Below, in pieces: positions 8,450 to 19,260 of a stretch of 32,490 nucleotides of DNA. The stretch lies in assembly GCA_032718475.1 (NCBI GenBank), contig JAUCBJ010007481.1, positions 1 through 32,490 of the forward strand, written 5' to 3'. Source of the DNA: Nemertoderma westbladi (taxonomy: Eukaryota; Xenacoelomorpha; Nemertodermatida; Nemertodermatidae). A model generated the notes under the pieces. The model had not been told where the DNA came from. It made no database searches and worked only from the letters and a program-made list of their open reading frames with translations. A program made the position numbers and the translations under genes. The stretch's first letter is position 1; every line of letters starts with the position of its first letter.

Positions 8450-10544
8450 TTGTTATATCTTTATTTGAAGAGAGTTTAAGAGTGAGATATTTTTTGGTAA
8501 CTGTAACTTTTGAGTAACAGTTCGAAATATTGAGATTGGGTTACTTAAGTGTGTTTTGGAAATTATTTTCACAGACGCCCCACACCCCCCAGCCACCACC
8601 CTCCCCCAACTGCAGTTGTTGCATGTATGAGTAGCCTCAAAACTGACCTAATATTATGCTGGTGGCCTTGACGAAATATTAATTTATTATTTTGCGTCAA
8701 TTCAAAGGAAAACTAAAGTTCCACCAAAATTAAGGTCATGAAGGTATCTAATGTACAGAAATTGTACCTGACCCCATTGTCACATAATGACAATAAACGC
8801 AAATCAGTTAAGTTAAGAATCTTTTTTGGGTATTTGGCTAACATTCAGAAACTGCTCAAGTAAACAAATTGCGCTTTTCCGAATTCCATTACTGAATCGA
8901 CAAATGAAGCCATAAGCTAATTATAATATCAATGGCAAACCTTCATCTAAAATATAATTATTTCCCCCACATAGAATGATTAGGAGTTGCTCAGCTCATG
9001 TTAATAGCTTGGGTTATCTCTGGAAATATTTAGGTATGTATGTAGGTTACGTACCCACCCAGAAACCGTAGCTCGAATGCCTTCCTATACATAACAACTT
9101 CGTTCTTTAGTTCCTCGAATTAGTGAAAAATAATTGAAGGGTTTTTACTTTGCTTGTACAAATTGAATGAAGGCTCTATGTTATAAACCACTAACAATTA
9201 CCCTTATCTACTTATCCATTATAAACCTTATCACCTATGAATATAATATGATACATCCTTAATCGAGTGACTACAGTGACAACAGCTAAGTGACAACAGG
9301 TATACCGGTACCGCACAAAGTTCTGTAAAGCAATATGTATGCAATACATATATATAAATATTAAAAAGGTTATTACGAAAGTGCGTTTTCTATTACTCAA
9401 TTAAGTGGACTCTATTTGGAATATGGACAGATATGATAGATGATATTATGTGTCTTATTTATGTGTCGACAAAATAAAAGCATTACTTCACAGGTTACGT
9501 CTTGTAACGTACAGCATTTCTTTGTTTGCTTTTACAGTTTTAATGCAGTTCGGTATATCAAATACCAAATTCTGTACCATTGTGATTGGTTCAAAAGATT
9601 TACATTTGAATGTTGAAATGTTGAATGAACACTGATGAATTAGGTTGCAATTGTATTTATTATTTGATAGTGTAAGGATCTATCTCCGACCAAATTCGCA
9701 TTAAATTCGAATTAAGATTCAAATTAATGCCAATCATTTACCGTACTTATTTATTTTAAAAATTGAACGATTAAATCGAGTAGGCCCCTATCCAATTTGT
9801 CCTCCACATTTTTGAAAATATTATCGATAAATAAAATTTCAAATTTTACTACTACTACTAGGTCGAGCGAACTCGGACAGAAATTTAAACTCGAATTTAA
9901 ACGCGAACACAAATTTTAACGTTCATATATTTTTCCTTATTTAAAAAAATGGACGAAATATATTCTGATAGAAGGAAATTCTAACTGTAAGCCTTCTTAG
10001 CCATACCTGTTATTGTACAAAACTTTTAATTTCAGTTCTGACCTATTGATCCATGGTCGTCTATGTAGGTCACCAGTATAGGCCTACTATCATGCAACAG
10101 CATACTGATTTTTGTGATGGCGTTTACATATATATACACAAATTCAATTGCTATTGCTAAAATAGCAATGACGATTTATCTGTTTCCAAGCGAACTATAC
10201 GACGGGTGGTACATATGCCTATAGTTTATAAATTTCCCTCTATCACAATATTTCAAATTTAGTATAGAAATCGTCCACTTAGGAAAAATATAGACCATAA
10301 AATTGGAAATTTGATCTAATCGATTTCTTTCTCTAAATAAACAAAGTGGTGGGCAAATTTGGTATGGGCTTCACGATTTAATCGTCCACATTTTGAAATA
10401 AAAAAATGGATGATAAATGATAGGCCTACCATGTACCAACCTTAACTTGAAATCCACTTTTTTTTAGATAAAAGTTAACATAGCCTAAAAGTAGCAAATT
10501 ATTTAACTTAGGGAATTGACTTTGAACTGGAAGTCAGGGTCAGT
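8450..10544. other. Non-coding spacer upstream of the intronless receptor
   Basis: I see no supportable gene. There is a C-rich patch near 8579-8615, a short (ACT)n at 9848-9860 not followed by LINE sequence, and AT-rich low-complexity DNA. Open frames at 9212-9400 and 9450-9635 show no family resemblance or coding-like composition. Confidence 0.5.
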
Positions 10545-10620
10545 CGGGGTCATCTGGCTCAGTTTGTTGAGCGCCGAAGCCTGCAATCTATTATTTGTAG
10601 GTTCCAGCGCCGCCATATTC
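10545..10620 (+). repeat. tRNA-like SINE head
   Basis: A pol III type-2 promoter pattern is present. An A-box-like TGGCTCAGTTTG (10555-10566), whose GCTC pairs with GAGC as a D stem, is followed 45 bases later by a B-box-like GGTTCCAGCGC (10600-10610). There is no convincing acceptor stem and no CCA-side pairing, so this is more likely a tRNA-derived SINE than a working tRNA gene. The following ~130 bases (to about 10770), rich in GGGTAGC/GACCCTTCGGGTC, could be its body. Confidence 0.45.
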
Positions 10621-11071
10621 CACTAAGGTAGTCAATTAATGGGAGCAATTGAGAAAGGGGAAAGAAAGAGCGCGTACAACAGACTACCGTCGGGTAGCAG
10701 CTATCGATAGCAGACCCTTCGGGTCGCTTCTGGCTTCAACTGACTGTTTGCTATCAGCCACCATAAAAAGTAGCCAAAACAATACACGCCCAACGTAATA
10801 ATGCCCAACGTACCTAACCTCTACTTAGGACATAGTCAGGCACTTTTCTTATAATATATTTCTCGAATTTATATTTTTATTCTTAGATTCTAATACAAGT
10901 TATCAGGTAAGGGTTGGGGTTCGTGGCAAGCCTTTGAAGAATAGAGCCTTAAATAACATGGTTTTCAGCTTTTAATGCCCAGGTCGCCATGCCTCGATGC
11001 TAGCTCGAACGAACCCTGTGGGGCGAGCCACGAAGTGAGTGAGCCTTAGCGTAGTGGTACCATTAATCAAC
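10621..11071. other. Probable SINE body and GC-richer repeat, no gene
   Basis: The stretch is locally GC-rich compared with its surroundings (CCTTCGGGTCGC near 10716; CGAACGAACCCTGTGGGGCG near 11003). No frame is coding-like. It probably belongs to interspersed repeats. Confidence 0.35.
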
Positions 11072-11101
11072 CTGTCGTTCTGTCGTTCTGTCGTTCTGTC
11101 G
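11072..11101 (+). repeat. 8-bp tandem repeat (CTGTCGTT)n
   Basis: About 3.7 units of CTGTCGTT, ending CTGTCGCG. It lies 30 bases before the inverted repeat at 11132. Confidence 0.8.
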
Positions 11102-11131
11102 CGTTCAATTTTAAATGTTAATTTTTAAAAC

Positions 11132-11184
11132 GTTTGGATAGATTTCATCAAAGATTGGCCATCTTTGATGAAATCTATCCAAAC
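11132..11184. repeat. Perfect 24-bp inverted repeat with 5-base loop
   Basis: Arms 11132-11155 and 11161-11184 are exactly complementary over 24 bases (left arm begins GTTTGGATAGATTTC), with loop TGGCC. The right arm runs on into TTGGTACACATG. A transcript would fold into a very stable hairpin. It is not near a stop codon or an oligo-T tract that would make it a terminator. Confidence 0.9.
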
Positions 11185-11199
11185 TTGGTACACATGTTG

Positions 11200-12094
11200 T
11201 TTGGCAAAAGTTTAGAAATTTTCCAAGTAGAATTTCCGTGTGGCCTTCGAGAAGCTAAGATAATAGCAGTTAATTAGTTAATTAAGTTGATTACGGTAAA
11301 AACACCATTTTCAACCTGCCTTTTAAAGGAAATTAATTGTTTTACAGTATAAGATTTAAATAATTATACTTAAAAATTATACAGATGTAATCCACATACG
11401 CCATTCTATTATAGTTTTTAATTAGTTCAAGTGATTTGCTTTAATAATTGTGTCTTTAATTGATCTAAAGTAATTAAAACGGCGTAAAAAATTGATTCTC
11501 ATTAAATACTGCTCATTTATTGGCCAACATGCTGGTACATAGATGGAAGGATGTATGTTAAGGCAGCCAGTTGCTGGGAATGATTATTGGTCAAGTCTCT
11601 GCTGGTGTGGAGCTAGCTGGGAGTTGTGGCTGTAGACTAACCAGAGAGGAATTGTAATAGGCAACCAGTATTGCTATTCCAGCCCAGACAGCATTCTTTA
11701 AATCCAACATCCCAACATTGACTCTACATAAGTGTTGTATTGCTATCTCAGTTAAATGACAGATATAATAACATAAATACCATCCATGGCATGGCTGTTG
11801 TAGGCTTCTGAAATAGTTTATTCCACAATGTATATGTCTGGTTATTTTTTAATTGAATTTTTGCAAAGTAGTAAAATTAATGTTCTTAAAAATAATGTTA
11901 TTATTTTATATGTAACCTAGGAAATTAGCTACATTTTTTCGCTGCAGCTTTAAGAGTGTACATTGATTTAATATTATTTCAATACCCATATTACTACATC
12001 GGCATAAGATGCGTTGGCGTTGTATCACACATCTCCACATAGATGTATCAACAGTTACTCACACAGTTTCGAAACTTCGCATAGTTATAACTGT
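11200..12094. other. Non-coding stretch
   Basis: AT-rich, with no supportable frame, no RNA gene recognised and no clear repeat. Confidence 0.5.
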
Positions 12095-12385
12095 ATAAAG
12101 ATCGTCAGTCTGCGTTTAGGAAAAATATTTTATGACAAAACAGGACAAGCGACGAGCGCAACGAGGCATATAATGAAGACGAGTACTGCGTTGACTAAAT
12201 TATTATATAAACCACCTGGCTTCACATATTGATCGCATCCCTAGTTATTATTATTATAAAGATCGTCCTAGCCTGCGTTTAAGAAATATATTTAAATACA
12301 AAACAGGACGAACGCAAAGAGGCTTATAATGAAAACGAGTACTGCGTTTATTATATTCCTATAAACCACCTGGCTTTGCATATTT
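12095..12385 (+). repeat. Duplicated ~130-bp block (two direct copies)
   Basis: Copies at 12095-12230 and 12256-12385 share ATAAAGATCGTC, CTGCGTTTA, AAAACAGGAC, GAGTACTGCGTT and ATAAACCACCTGGCTT in the same order and spacing, with scattered substitutions and small indels. They are separated by a 25-base AT-rich linker containing TTATTATTATTA. The frame at 12014-12232 is a chance reading of the first copy. Confidence 0.85.
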
Positions 12386-13091
12386 AACGTGCGATTGGGT
12401 TCGTGCTACCCTTCCGTGGGTGGTAGATGTCGCGGTTATGTATTGGTGGTTGGGAAGGGTGGGGGGGGGGGGGGGGGCGGAGAGATTAAAAGGGGTGAAC
12501 ACGTACCGTCCCCCTTTCTTTGATTGATTGGTGGTGTGGGTAAATTTCTCAAAACCTGATTTTGTGATACAGTCGCTCAATTTTAATTTGTATCTAATAA
12601 CTGGGCCTCGTGCTGCGCGAAGGCCCCACGAACGTGTTGATACTGCGAACTTAAGCCAACTTGAAGACAGATTACACTCGTGTGAACGGAGCCTTAAAAA
12701 TCAAACCTTCCTATTTGAAAAAGAATACATACACTATTAATGGAAATAAGATATGTATTTTTTATGATTCACATTATGTGTTCACATGTTCTGTGAATTA
12801 TGTAGTTAGATTGTAGTAGTATAACAATTCATTATTTTACTTACTGAAAAATGATTGGCCAAGTTGCTCTAATAAATTAATAGTATTAATCTATTAACTA
12901 ATGTATTAACGTTTTATTATTTATTAATTATTTAACATTACCATTAGGCTTACAGAATTTGTGAACTTTAGTGAATATACCCCATGCCCTGTTTTTTTTG
13001 TTTATATGAATCGCTATAAAGTTATAGTTGTCGAACATTATATAAAAATCAATAAAGCAATTACGGAAGATGTTATTCTGTCATACCCTAA
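12386..13091. other. Non-coding stretch with a poly-G run
   Basis: Contains a G17 run (12461-12477). Frames at 12359-12580 and 12528-12740 are low-complexity or chance. No gene supported. Confidence 0.45.
12461..12477 (+). repeat. Poly-G run (17)
   Basis: Uninterrupted guanine homopolymer in a G-rich context (GGGAAGGGT precedes, CGGAG follows). Confidence 0.9.
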
Positions 13092-13337
13092 ATGGATAAT
13101 GAGAAACGTGTCAGACCACTAGCTACGTATGACTTCAAACGAATGCGATGGCACCGTGCCATTGATTTCCGAGCAATTTCAAAATTTGTAAGGGCACAAT
13201 TTACAGCACTCAACTTTGAGGTACATTGACCCCAAGTGATGGATGACTTTCATCGAGAAAGTGATAATAGAAAGGGATGGGCTTACTTCAGACTTCTACC
13301 CTCAATGGAGGAAATCAGCCATGCTAAGTTGAAATAA
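13092..13337 (+). pseudogene. 82-codon reading frame with one internal TGA, unknown protein
   Basis: From ATG at 13092 (preceded by an in-frame TAA) to TAA at 13335-13337, one frame is broken only by TGA at 13227-13229. The left part reads MDNEKRVRPLATYDFKRM, WHRAIDFRAISKF and VRAQFTALNFEVH. The right part reads QVMDDFHRESDNRKGWAYF, RLLPSMEEISHAKLK. Charged and aromatic residues alternate as in real protein, and composition differs from the AT-rich surroundings. I do not recognise the family. A single TGG-to-TGA change would explain the stop, as a remnant of a gene or mobile-element ORF. A selenocysteine TGA is possible in principle, but I see no SECIS structure. Confidence 0.4.
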
Positions 13338-14694
13338 TTATGTTAACTATTGTCTTACCTGTTGGGCTACGAACGATTCGAGGTCATTTCATTTTAAATT
13401 TATAATTATTTCAAACACACATGTCATGCGCTGTTGTGAGTAATAGATGAGAAGTCTATAGAAGACACTAGACGACGCTATACAGAAGACCGACGCTCTG
13501 AGAAGACACTATACAGATACACCTTGTCCTGGAATATAGTGTCGTTATTCAGGTACCTGCCCCCCCCCCCCCCCCCCCCCCCCCCCTCCAAATTTTTTTA
13601 CAAATTATAAAGAGATTGCATGAAATTTGAAACATAGATAGTTTCACATCTCTCCTCCTCCATGGGTGAGCCAGAATTTTTATTTTTGCTTTCAATCTTT
13701 AGCTACAAGTGTTTGAAAAAGGTGACTGCGGCGATATTTCATAGGTCACAGACCACAGTGCAATCATTCTTCAACCTTATAGTGATTTGTTGGTACCAAT
13801 AGAAAGCTGCCCATGCAAGGATTCCAAAAATGTAAAAATATTTGAATTTGGTTGGGAAATACCTGAGATATTGGCATTCGAATGTTGCATGTATTTGCTT
13901 CCCCTGCAGGCCATTTATTCTATTTAATTAATGTACCATATTCGGGAACATTTTGTTTATCCCATACGTAGCTGGGAAACATTGGAATACCTCTTTAATT
14001 ATACTGTTACGTAGCTATTCATATAAACACGAAATGTTGTAGAATATGGTATCTTGATTTAATATAATAAAACAGCCTCGCGCAGGTGCTAAACCATGCA
14101 ATTTTTGAACGCTCATATCTCAATGTATGAGGAGTAGGTAGGACAACACCTACTGATAGGGTTTGTACTTGTGGTTCAATTCAAAATGAAGAAAACATTG
14201 ATATCCATTCCCAATTACAAGGGCTATGAGCGAGAAATTATCAATCACACACAGTATAATCTGTTTAAATATCGTATAGAACTATAGATGGACTACAAAA
14301 GTTGTAGGTACTGGGATCATTTAAAGTTTACATAATCATAAAAAGTTATCATTAAATGAAGATTTGGTAAATATTTCCCGATTTATTATTATTATTAAAA
14401 ACTGGTAAGAAGGTTTTTACTTTTCTGATGCTTTTATTGCTTTTGTACAATTTATTATTTGTACTGAAATTCAAATTGAAAGAGGGTATTACTTTTCTTA
14501 AATTCTAAGACAACTATTATTTAATATAAACAATTTTTAAAGGATACGAGTATTAAATTGAAATTTTAACATTAAAATCTTTCAATAATAGAATTAATAC
14601 ACCGTTTCAATCCTGATTGACTTACAGAAGTATGTCAAGTTAACGCAGTTGAATTTATTTCTCAATTAAAGATCGTTACTTTTCGTATTTCCAG
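13338..14694. other. Non-coding stretch with repeat-like segments
   Basis: Contains a C27 run (13560-13586) and repeat-like sequence near 14090-14250 (GCTCATATCTC, CAATTCAAAATGAAGAAAAC) that resembles old interspersed repeats. No gene supported. Confidence 0.4.
13560..13586 (+). repeat. Poly-C run (27)
   Basis: The longest uninterrupted homopolymer in the window, following CAGGTACCTG. Confidence 0.9.
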
Positions 14695-14811
14695 GAAAAC
14701 TATTGGCTGATTCAGCAGGGCGATCTTAATTTATCTACAGTGGATTCATATTTGTTCCTGTCCATTAAGGATTCAACCTTCAGAGTCTCTATGGATACTG
14801 AGGGAGGATAG
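14695..14811 (+). CDS. Candidate terminal exon, unknown gene
   Basis: A strong acceptor (TTTTCGTATTTCCAG, ending 14694) is followed by 38 sense codons and a TAG. The peptide reads ENYWLIQQGDLNLSTVDSY, LFLSIKDSTFRVSMDTEGG. Openness over 117 bases in this AT-rich DNA and a balanced composition favour coding, but no upstream exon or family was identified. It could equally be a chance frame. The other two phases relative to the acceptor are not as open. Confidence 0.25.
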   Translation, partial: ENYWLIQQGDLNLSTVDSYLFLSIKDSTFRVSMDTEGG

Positions 14812-15945
14812 CTGAGGTGCATTACCAGCTTCTACAAAAAATTATGGATGGTTTTTATTAGAAAAAAAACAGCGCAAGCTTTTATAGAAGAAGACCATTA
14901 TTGGTAGACAAACAAACATTACTATGCATAAACATAGTCCCTAAAACAGATATCAATAATTAATGCAAGTTTGAGGCAAATAAGTTTAGCACCAAACATT
15001 GAGTATTATAAGTGCGCGTCAATTGATGAGTTAGGTTGAGAATCAACAGATGTGGACAGGCACACGTTGTAATTCGTCATTACCCATGCATACAATAGTA
15101 TTCACCTCGACAGCTTTAAATGAAACAGAGTTGACTTGTCAAAAACTAACAACCGAAATGACGACGTCAACTATTATCCTATCCCCCCCCCCCCCCCCGC
15201 CCCCCCACCTCAATAGTGTTTGTTAGTAAAAGCCCCATCCATTACGTGGCTCTCCAGATCCATCACATATTTCCTGACAGCTAACATTCACTAAAAAAAC
15301 TAACTCCATCACAGTAGTCTAAAGATGGAGGTGGCAAGGGTTATGTCCCAAAGGTGATGTACAGACAATACAGATTTTATTGATGTACCTCTCAAGTCCC
15401 ACCAACATCTGAATAGCCTACAGCTAAATACACATACAGCCTTATTATCTGAATTAGAGCTGCCACACTAAAGGGCTCCCACGGGATTGTTTGAATAGGG
15501 TGATAAGGGCATCATGATGGCATGATGGTGGAAACTCTTTATTTTATCCCATGATATTTTAATCAAACCTTTCCATGGAGATACAGGATGTTTAAGTTGA
15601 ATACAAAGAGGAATGGAGAGGTTAATGTTATTAGGCAGCGTATTATTAGTTGATACTAGTTTCGGGCCTAGCGGCCCGATAAGGAAGCTATCTTTTATTT
15701 CATAAAAAAACAGTGAAATTGTAGCAAATACGAATTTGAGATCCTGGTTACAAATGTGAGAGTCCTATAACAAATTAGAGTTCTGAGTTACAAATCGCCA
15801 ATAAAGCAAAGAAGAGGGAAGAGTTCATCCCATTCAACCCGCCTTTTAATCTGCACCCCAACTGAAAAAAGCCCGGGTATCAGTCATCAGTCAGTGAGAT
15901 TGTAGGCGACCCAATTTGTCAGAAATATTACAAGTTACCGTATGC
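14812..15945. other. Non-coding stretch
   Basis: Contains an interrupted C run (15183-15206) and a small GC hairpin CGGGCC-TAGC-GGCCCG near 15664. No coding frame supported. Confidence 0.45.
15183..15206 (+). repeat. Poly-C run (16 + 7, one G between)
   Basis: C16, one G at 15199, then C7. Confidence 0.9.
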
Positions 15946-16685
15946 CTACTACTACTAGGATTGGATTTTTTAAGAATGCTGTGCTGACTTGTGGACAAAA
16001 TTGCGCCACCACAACTCCCTATCACCCATGACATTTGCTAGATCATCCCCATCTTCAAGGCCAGTATCCTTTAAGATGCTTCTCAAGAAAGTCATAGGCT
16101 GTCCACCATGCTTATTCACTCCATGAGGCTGCCAAAGCACGAGATTATGCTGGTCCTCACGGCGAAAGCAATGTCCTGCAAAGCAGAGGCCTCTATATAT
16201 AGAGCCCACTATATAGTGTCTGGTTGGAGATGTGTGCATTGTACTTGACACAATGAACCCGACGTACAATTCTTGTGAATGTGTCATCCAGAGATTTGGT
16301 GTCCACAGCAGTTAGAGCCCAGCATGGACTCCCATAGAGGAGTACTGGAACTACTGCTGCTCTAAATAATCGGACCTTAAGTTTCCGATTAATTCTCTGC
16401 GACATCCAAATCCTGGAAAGTCTATTCAAGGCTGCCCATGCCTTTCCCTTACGTATTCGAAGGATCTGACTTCCGGATCCATGATCCCAGGTAACAGAAG
16501 TCGTCCACATGCTCAAGCATACCATCCTTTGAGCTCATGTTCATCCAGTCAGAGACTTGCTGAGGACTTTCAAAGTTAACTGTCAAATTTTGGTCTTTTT
16601 GGAGTTAATAAAAAGACCAACACTAGAAGCAGCCTGTTCTAATGAGCTGAGGAGCCGTTGGGCTCCCTCTTGTGATTCTGTATTT
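15946..16685 (-). mobile_element. RTE-like LINE, 3' half (copy B)
   Basis: Read on the minus strand this begins ESQEGAQRLLSSLEQAA, continues through INSKKTK, LTVNFESPQQVSD and the DDFCYLGSW block, then RIRKGKAWAALNRLSRIW, LYGSPCWALT, RRVHCVKYNAHISNQTLY and FAGHCFRREDQ. It ends with the NVMGDREL block and a (TAG)n tail, seen on + as CTACTACTACTA at 15946-15957. It is broken by small indels. It starts just after the point where the fragment at 18749-19260 stops (FVDDLGVL), so the two probably belonged to one LINE. It is an inverted near-copy of 17997-18748. Confidence 0.8.
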
Positions 16686-17996
16686 ATTGGGCCCAATCGT
16701 TAAGAGATTTATTGTTATTTCGGCAACTAGTAAGGTGATATATATCGGCTGTATCCCCGCAAAGCTGGCAACTGCAATTTTCATCAGGTTCGTGGAAATC
16801 TTTTCTGGAACAGATCGCAAAGTGAAAGCCATGGACAGAGAAACGTGTTAATACGTGGCGATTTGAATCTGTCCAAGTTCGGTTTGTCAATGCAGGAGAA
16901 CTCCAAAATTCAGTGTGTATCTCAGTGCATTTTAAATCAATATCTTGTAAATATTTGCGATACGCGTCTGTTTCCGGTAATTCTAAAGACGTGAAAATTT
17001 GAACAATAAGCGGCTTTTCTTGGCATAAGGCGAGCGTTAAGTCGGTTCTTGGCCGTTTTATGAAGGCAAGCAACCCTTTTGAGGTAGGTTGACTTAATCT
17101 TGTCAAGGGAATGAAGGTTGGTAGTTGACAGCAATGGCCAAAGTTCTACGAAACCGTATGTTATGATAGGATAGATCTTCAATTGGAAAAGAGCAACAGC
17201 TGTACGAAGGGACAAGAGCTGAGGGGACTTGATACTATGACTAGCCATTAAGGATTTGCAAACAATTTCAGTTACATGTTTGGTGAAAACCAGCGACGGT
17301 TGAAATAGAACTCCTAGGTATTTATATGAATTTGTGGTATTAACTGGCTTTCCTCTGAAAGTAAAAGAGTCATTGGCACATAATTTTCCGCCTCGGCGGA
17401 ATTTCATTATTTGTGTTTTCTTCAAATTTATTTCTAAACAGTTTTTGTAACACCATTCATTTAGAGCATCAAGAGTAGCTTGAATAGCCATTTTCGAATC
17501 TGAATATATCAGCAGGTCATCGGCAAATAGCATTATGACAATTTCGCCAATTAGATTAATCAAATTTTTTTATGAAGTCGACTAAATCCAGTATAAATAG
17601 TAGAAATAGGAATGGGCTGAGGGAATCTCCCTGAAGAACTCCTTTAAGCTGTTCTATCGTCCGGCTTTTCCTTAGACTATCGTAAACCCGAATGTAATTT
17701 GCACCAAGTATTGCTTTTATAATTCTAAGAAGTTTTCCGCGGATACTGAATGACGATTCTAATTTAGACAATAGGATAGATCGGGGCACAGAATCGAAAG
17801 CTTTTCGAAAATCGACGAAACGAGCATAAAGTGGCTTCTTTGGGGTTGATAAATTCGATCTTATTCTAGAAATAAATTTTGCTAAAGGGATTTTGGTTGA
17901 TTTCCCGGGCATAAATCCGAATTGCTCGGAAGGAATCAGAAAAGAGAGTAGATTTCACAGTCTCCTCTCCATGAGACGGGTTAAAATTTTTATACA
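16686..17996 (-). mobile_element. Second LINE family: RT domain to C-terminal zinc knuckle, frameshifted
   Basis: Minus-strand reverse-transcriptase fragment, distinct from the RTE-like copies. In order: IPSEQFGFMPGKST (fingers), DFRKAFDSVPRS (palm A), GVLQGDSLSP (palm B, 17613-17642), MLFADDLLIYSDS with the catalytic ADD at 17516-17527, LEINLKKTQIMKF, YKYLGVLF (thumb side). Near the C-terminus is a CxxC-x7-HxxxC knuckle (CQLCGDTADIYHLTSC). Breaks include a frame change in an A7/T7 run near 17565, another near 17050, and a TGA upstream of IPSEQF. It starts at the RT domain with no endonuclease, so it is 5'-truncated. Its 5' edge abuts the start of copy C head to head. The clade is not assigned. 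Confidence 0.8.
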
Positions 17997-18748
17997 TTGT
18001 TGGTCTTTTTATTAACTCCAGAAAGACCAACATTTTGACAGTTAACTTTGAAAGTCCTCAGCAAGTCTCTGATCGGATAAGCATAAGCTCAAAAGATGGT
18101 ATGCTTGAGCATGTGGATGACTTCTGTTACCTGGGATCATGGATCCGGAAGTCAGGTGAGGACCTTCGAATACGTAAGGGAAAGGCATGTGCAGCCTTGA
18201 ATAGGCTTTCCAGGATTTGGAAGTCACCGAGAATTAATCGGAAACTTAAGGTCCGATTATTTAGAGCAGCAGTAGTTCCAGTACTCTATGGGAGTCCATG
18301 CTGGGCTCTAACTGTTGATGACACCAAATCCCTGGATGGCACATTCACAAGAATGCTACGCCGGGTTCATTGTGTCAAGTACAATGCATACATCTCCAAC
18401 CAGACACTATATAAACATTGGAGGTGTCTCATTGGTTCCCCCCAAGCTTGACACTAGAACAAAGCCGCCTCTGCTTTGCAGGACATTGCTTTCGCCATGA
18501 GGACCAGCCAGTGCATAATCTTGTACTTTGGCAGCCTCATGGAGTGAATAAGCATGGTGGACAGCCCATGACTTTCTTGAGACGCATCTTAAAGGACACT
18601 GGCCTTGAAGATGCGGATGATCTAGCAAATGTCATGGGTGATAGGGAGTTGTGGCGGTGCAATTTTGTCGATAAGCCGGCACAGCATTCTAAGAAATGCA
18701 GCTGCAATGCAGCATGCCGATCCTAGTAGTAGTAGTAGTAGTAGTAGA
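17997..18748 (+). mobile_element. RTE-like LINE, 3' fragment with (TAG)n tail (copy C)
   Basis: Best preserved copy of the family. It runs from LLINSRKTNI-type sequence through VNFESPQQVSDRIS, SSKDGMLEHVDDFCYLGSW, ALNRLSRIWKSPRINRKL, LYGSPCWALT, RRVHCVKYNAYI, FAGHCF, KHGGQPMTFLRRILKDTG and NVMGDRELWRC, then about eight TAG units (18724-18747). A one-base insertion near 18413 and a base change in a C run near 18440 split the frame. It is highly similar to copy A (1-552), so both inserted fairly recently. No 5' half is present. Confidence 0.85.
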
Positions 18749-19260
18749 GAGTACTCCTAAGTCATCAACAAAGTCTAGATCAGTTAGGTACTTGGCAGGA
18801 TTTCCTCGACTTCTGGATCCAATAGGTGGAGTTACCATTGTGATGATCTAAGGACATGCGTAGAACATAGTCAACCACAATTATGAACAAGAATGGCACA
18901 AGTGTGTCTCCTTGGAGGACTCCCCATAATACTTCAAATGGTTATGTGTCACCATCAACAGTAGACACAAATGTTGTCAAACCATTGTATACTGATCTTA
19001 TTGCTGCAATAATTTCATCAGGAATCCTATATAATGAAAGTATGCTGAACATACATGAACGAGAGACTGAATCAATGGCCTTGAAGAAGTCAAAGATAAT
19101 AGCCAGATATGCCTGTCTTTATTTTTAGGTAACTCTTCAATTATCCTTCTAAGTGCCAAAATGGGCACCATGGTCCCACGACCTTTACGGAACCCTTTCT
19201 GAGACAGGCAGCCAGTCAGGAGATAACTGACGCCTGTGAGGCCGATTGTGTCCGGTAATT
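18749..19260 (-). mobile_element. RTE-like LINE, RT-domain half (copy E)
   Basis: On the minus strand I read QKGFRKGRGTMVPILALRR, IIEEL, then with a frame change a degenerate palm-A segment, TTFVSTVDGD, a VLQGDTL...PFLFIIVVDYVLRMS segment, and AKYLTDLDFVDDLGVL. This is the RT core, with FVDD in place of the usual FADD. It ends within a few bases of the TAG tail of copy C, and the missing downstream part matches the start of copy B. Frameshifts and stops make it dead. Confidence 0.7.

Noticed and set aside
8450-8465. TAAAGATATA just upstream of the start codons of both intronless receptors (also 23246-23255)
   Set aside because: A 10-base AT-rich match at different spacings (4 and 11 bases) is too weak to call a shared promoter or leader element.
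9846-9861. (ACT)n that could be the tail of another minus-strand RTE-like LINE
   Set aside because: The adjoining sequence does not match the LINE 3' end.
10545-10620. A functional tRNA gene
   Set aside because: A- and B-box-like sequences are present but the acceptor stem does not pair, so it is called a SINE head. The same reasoning applies to 31112-31195.
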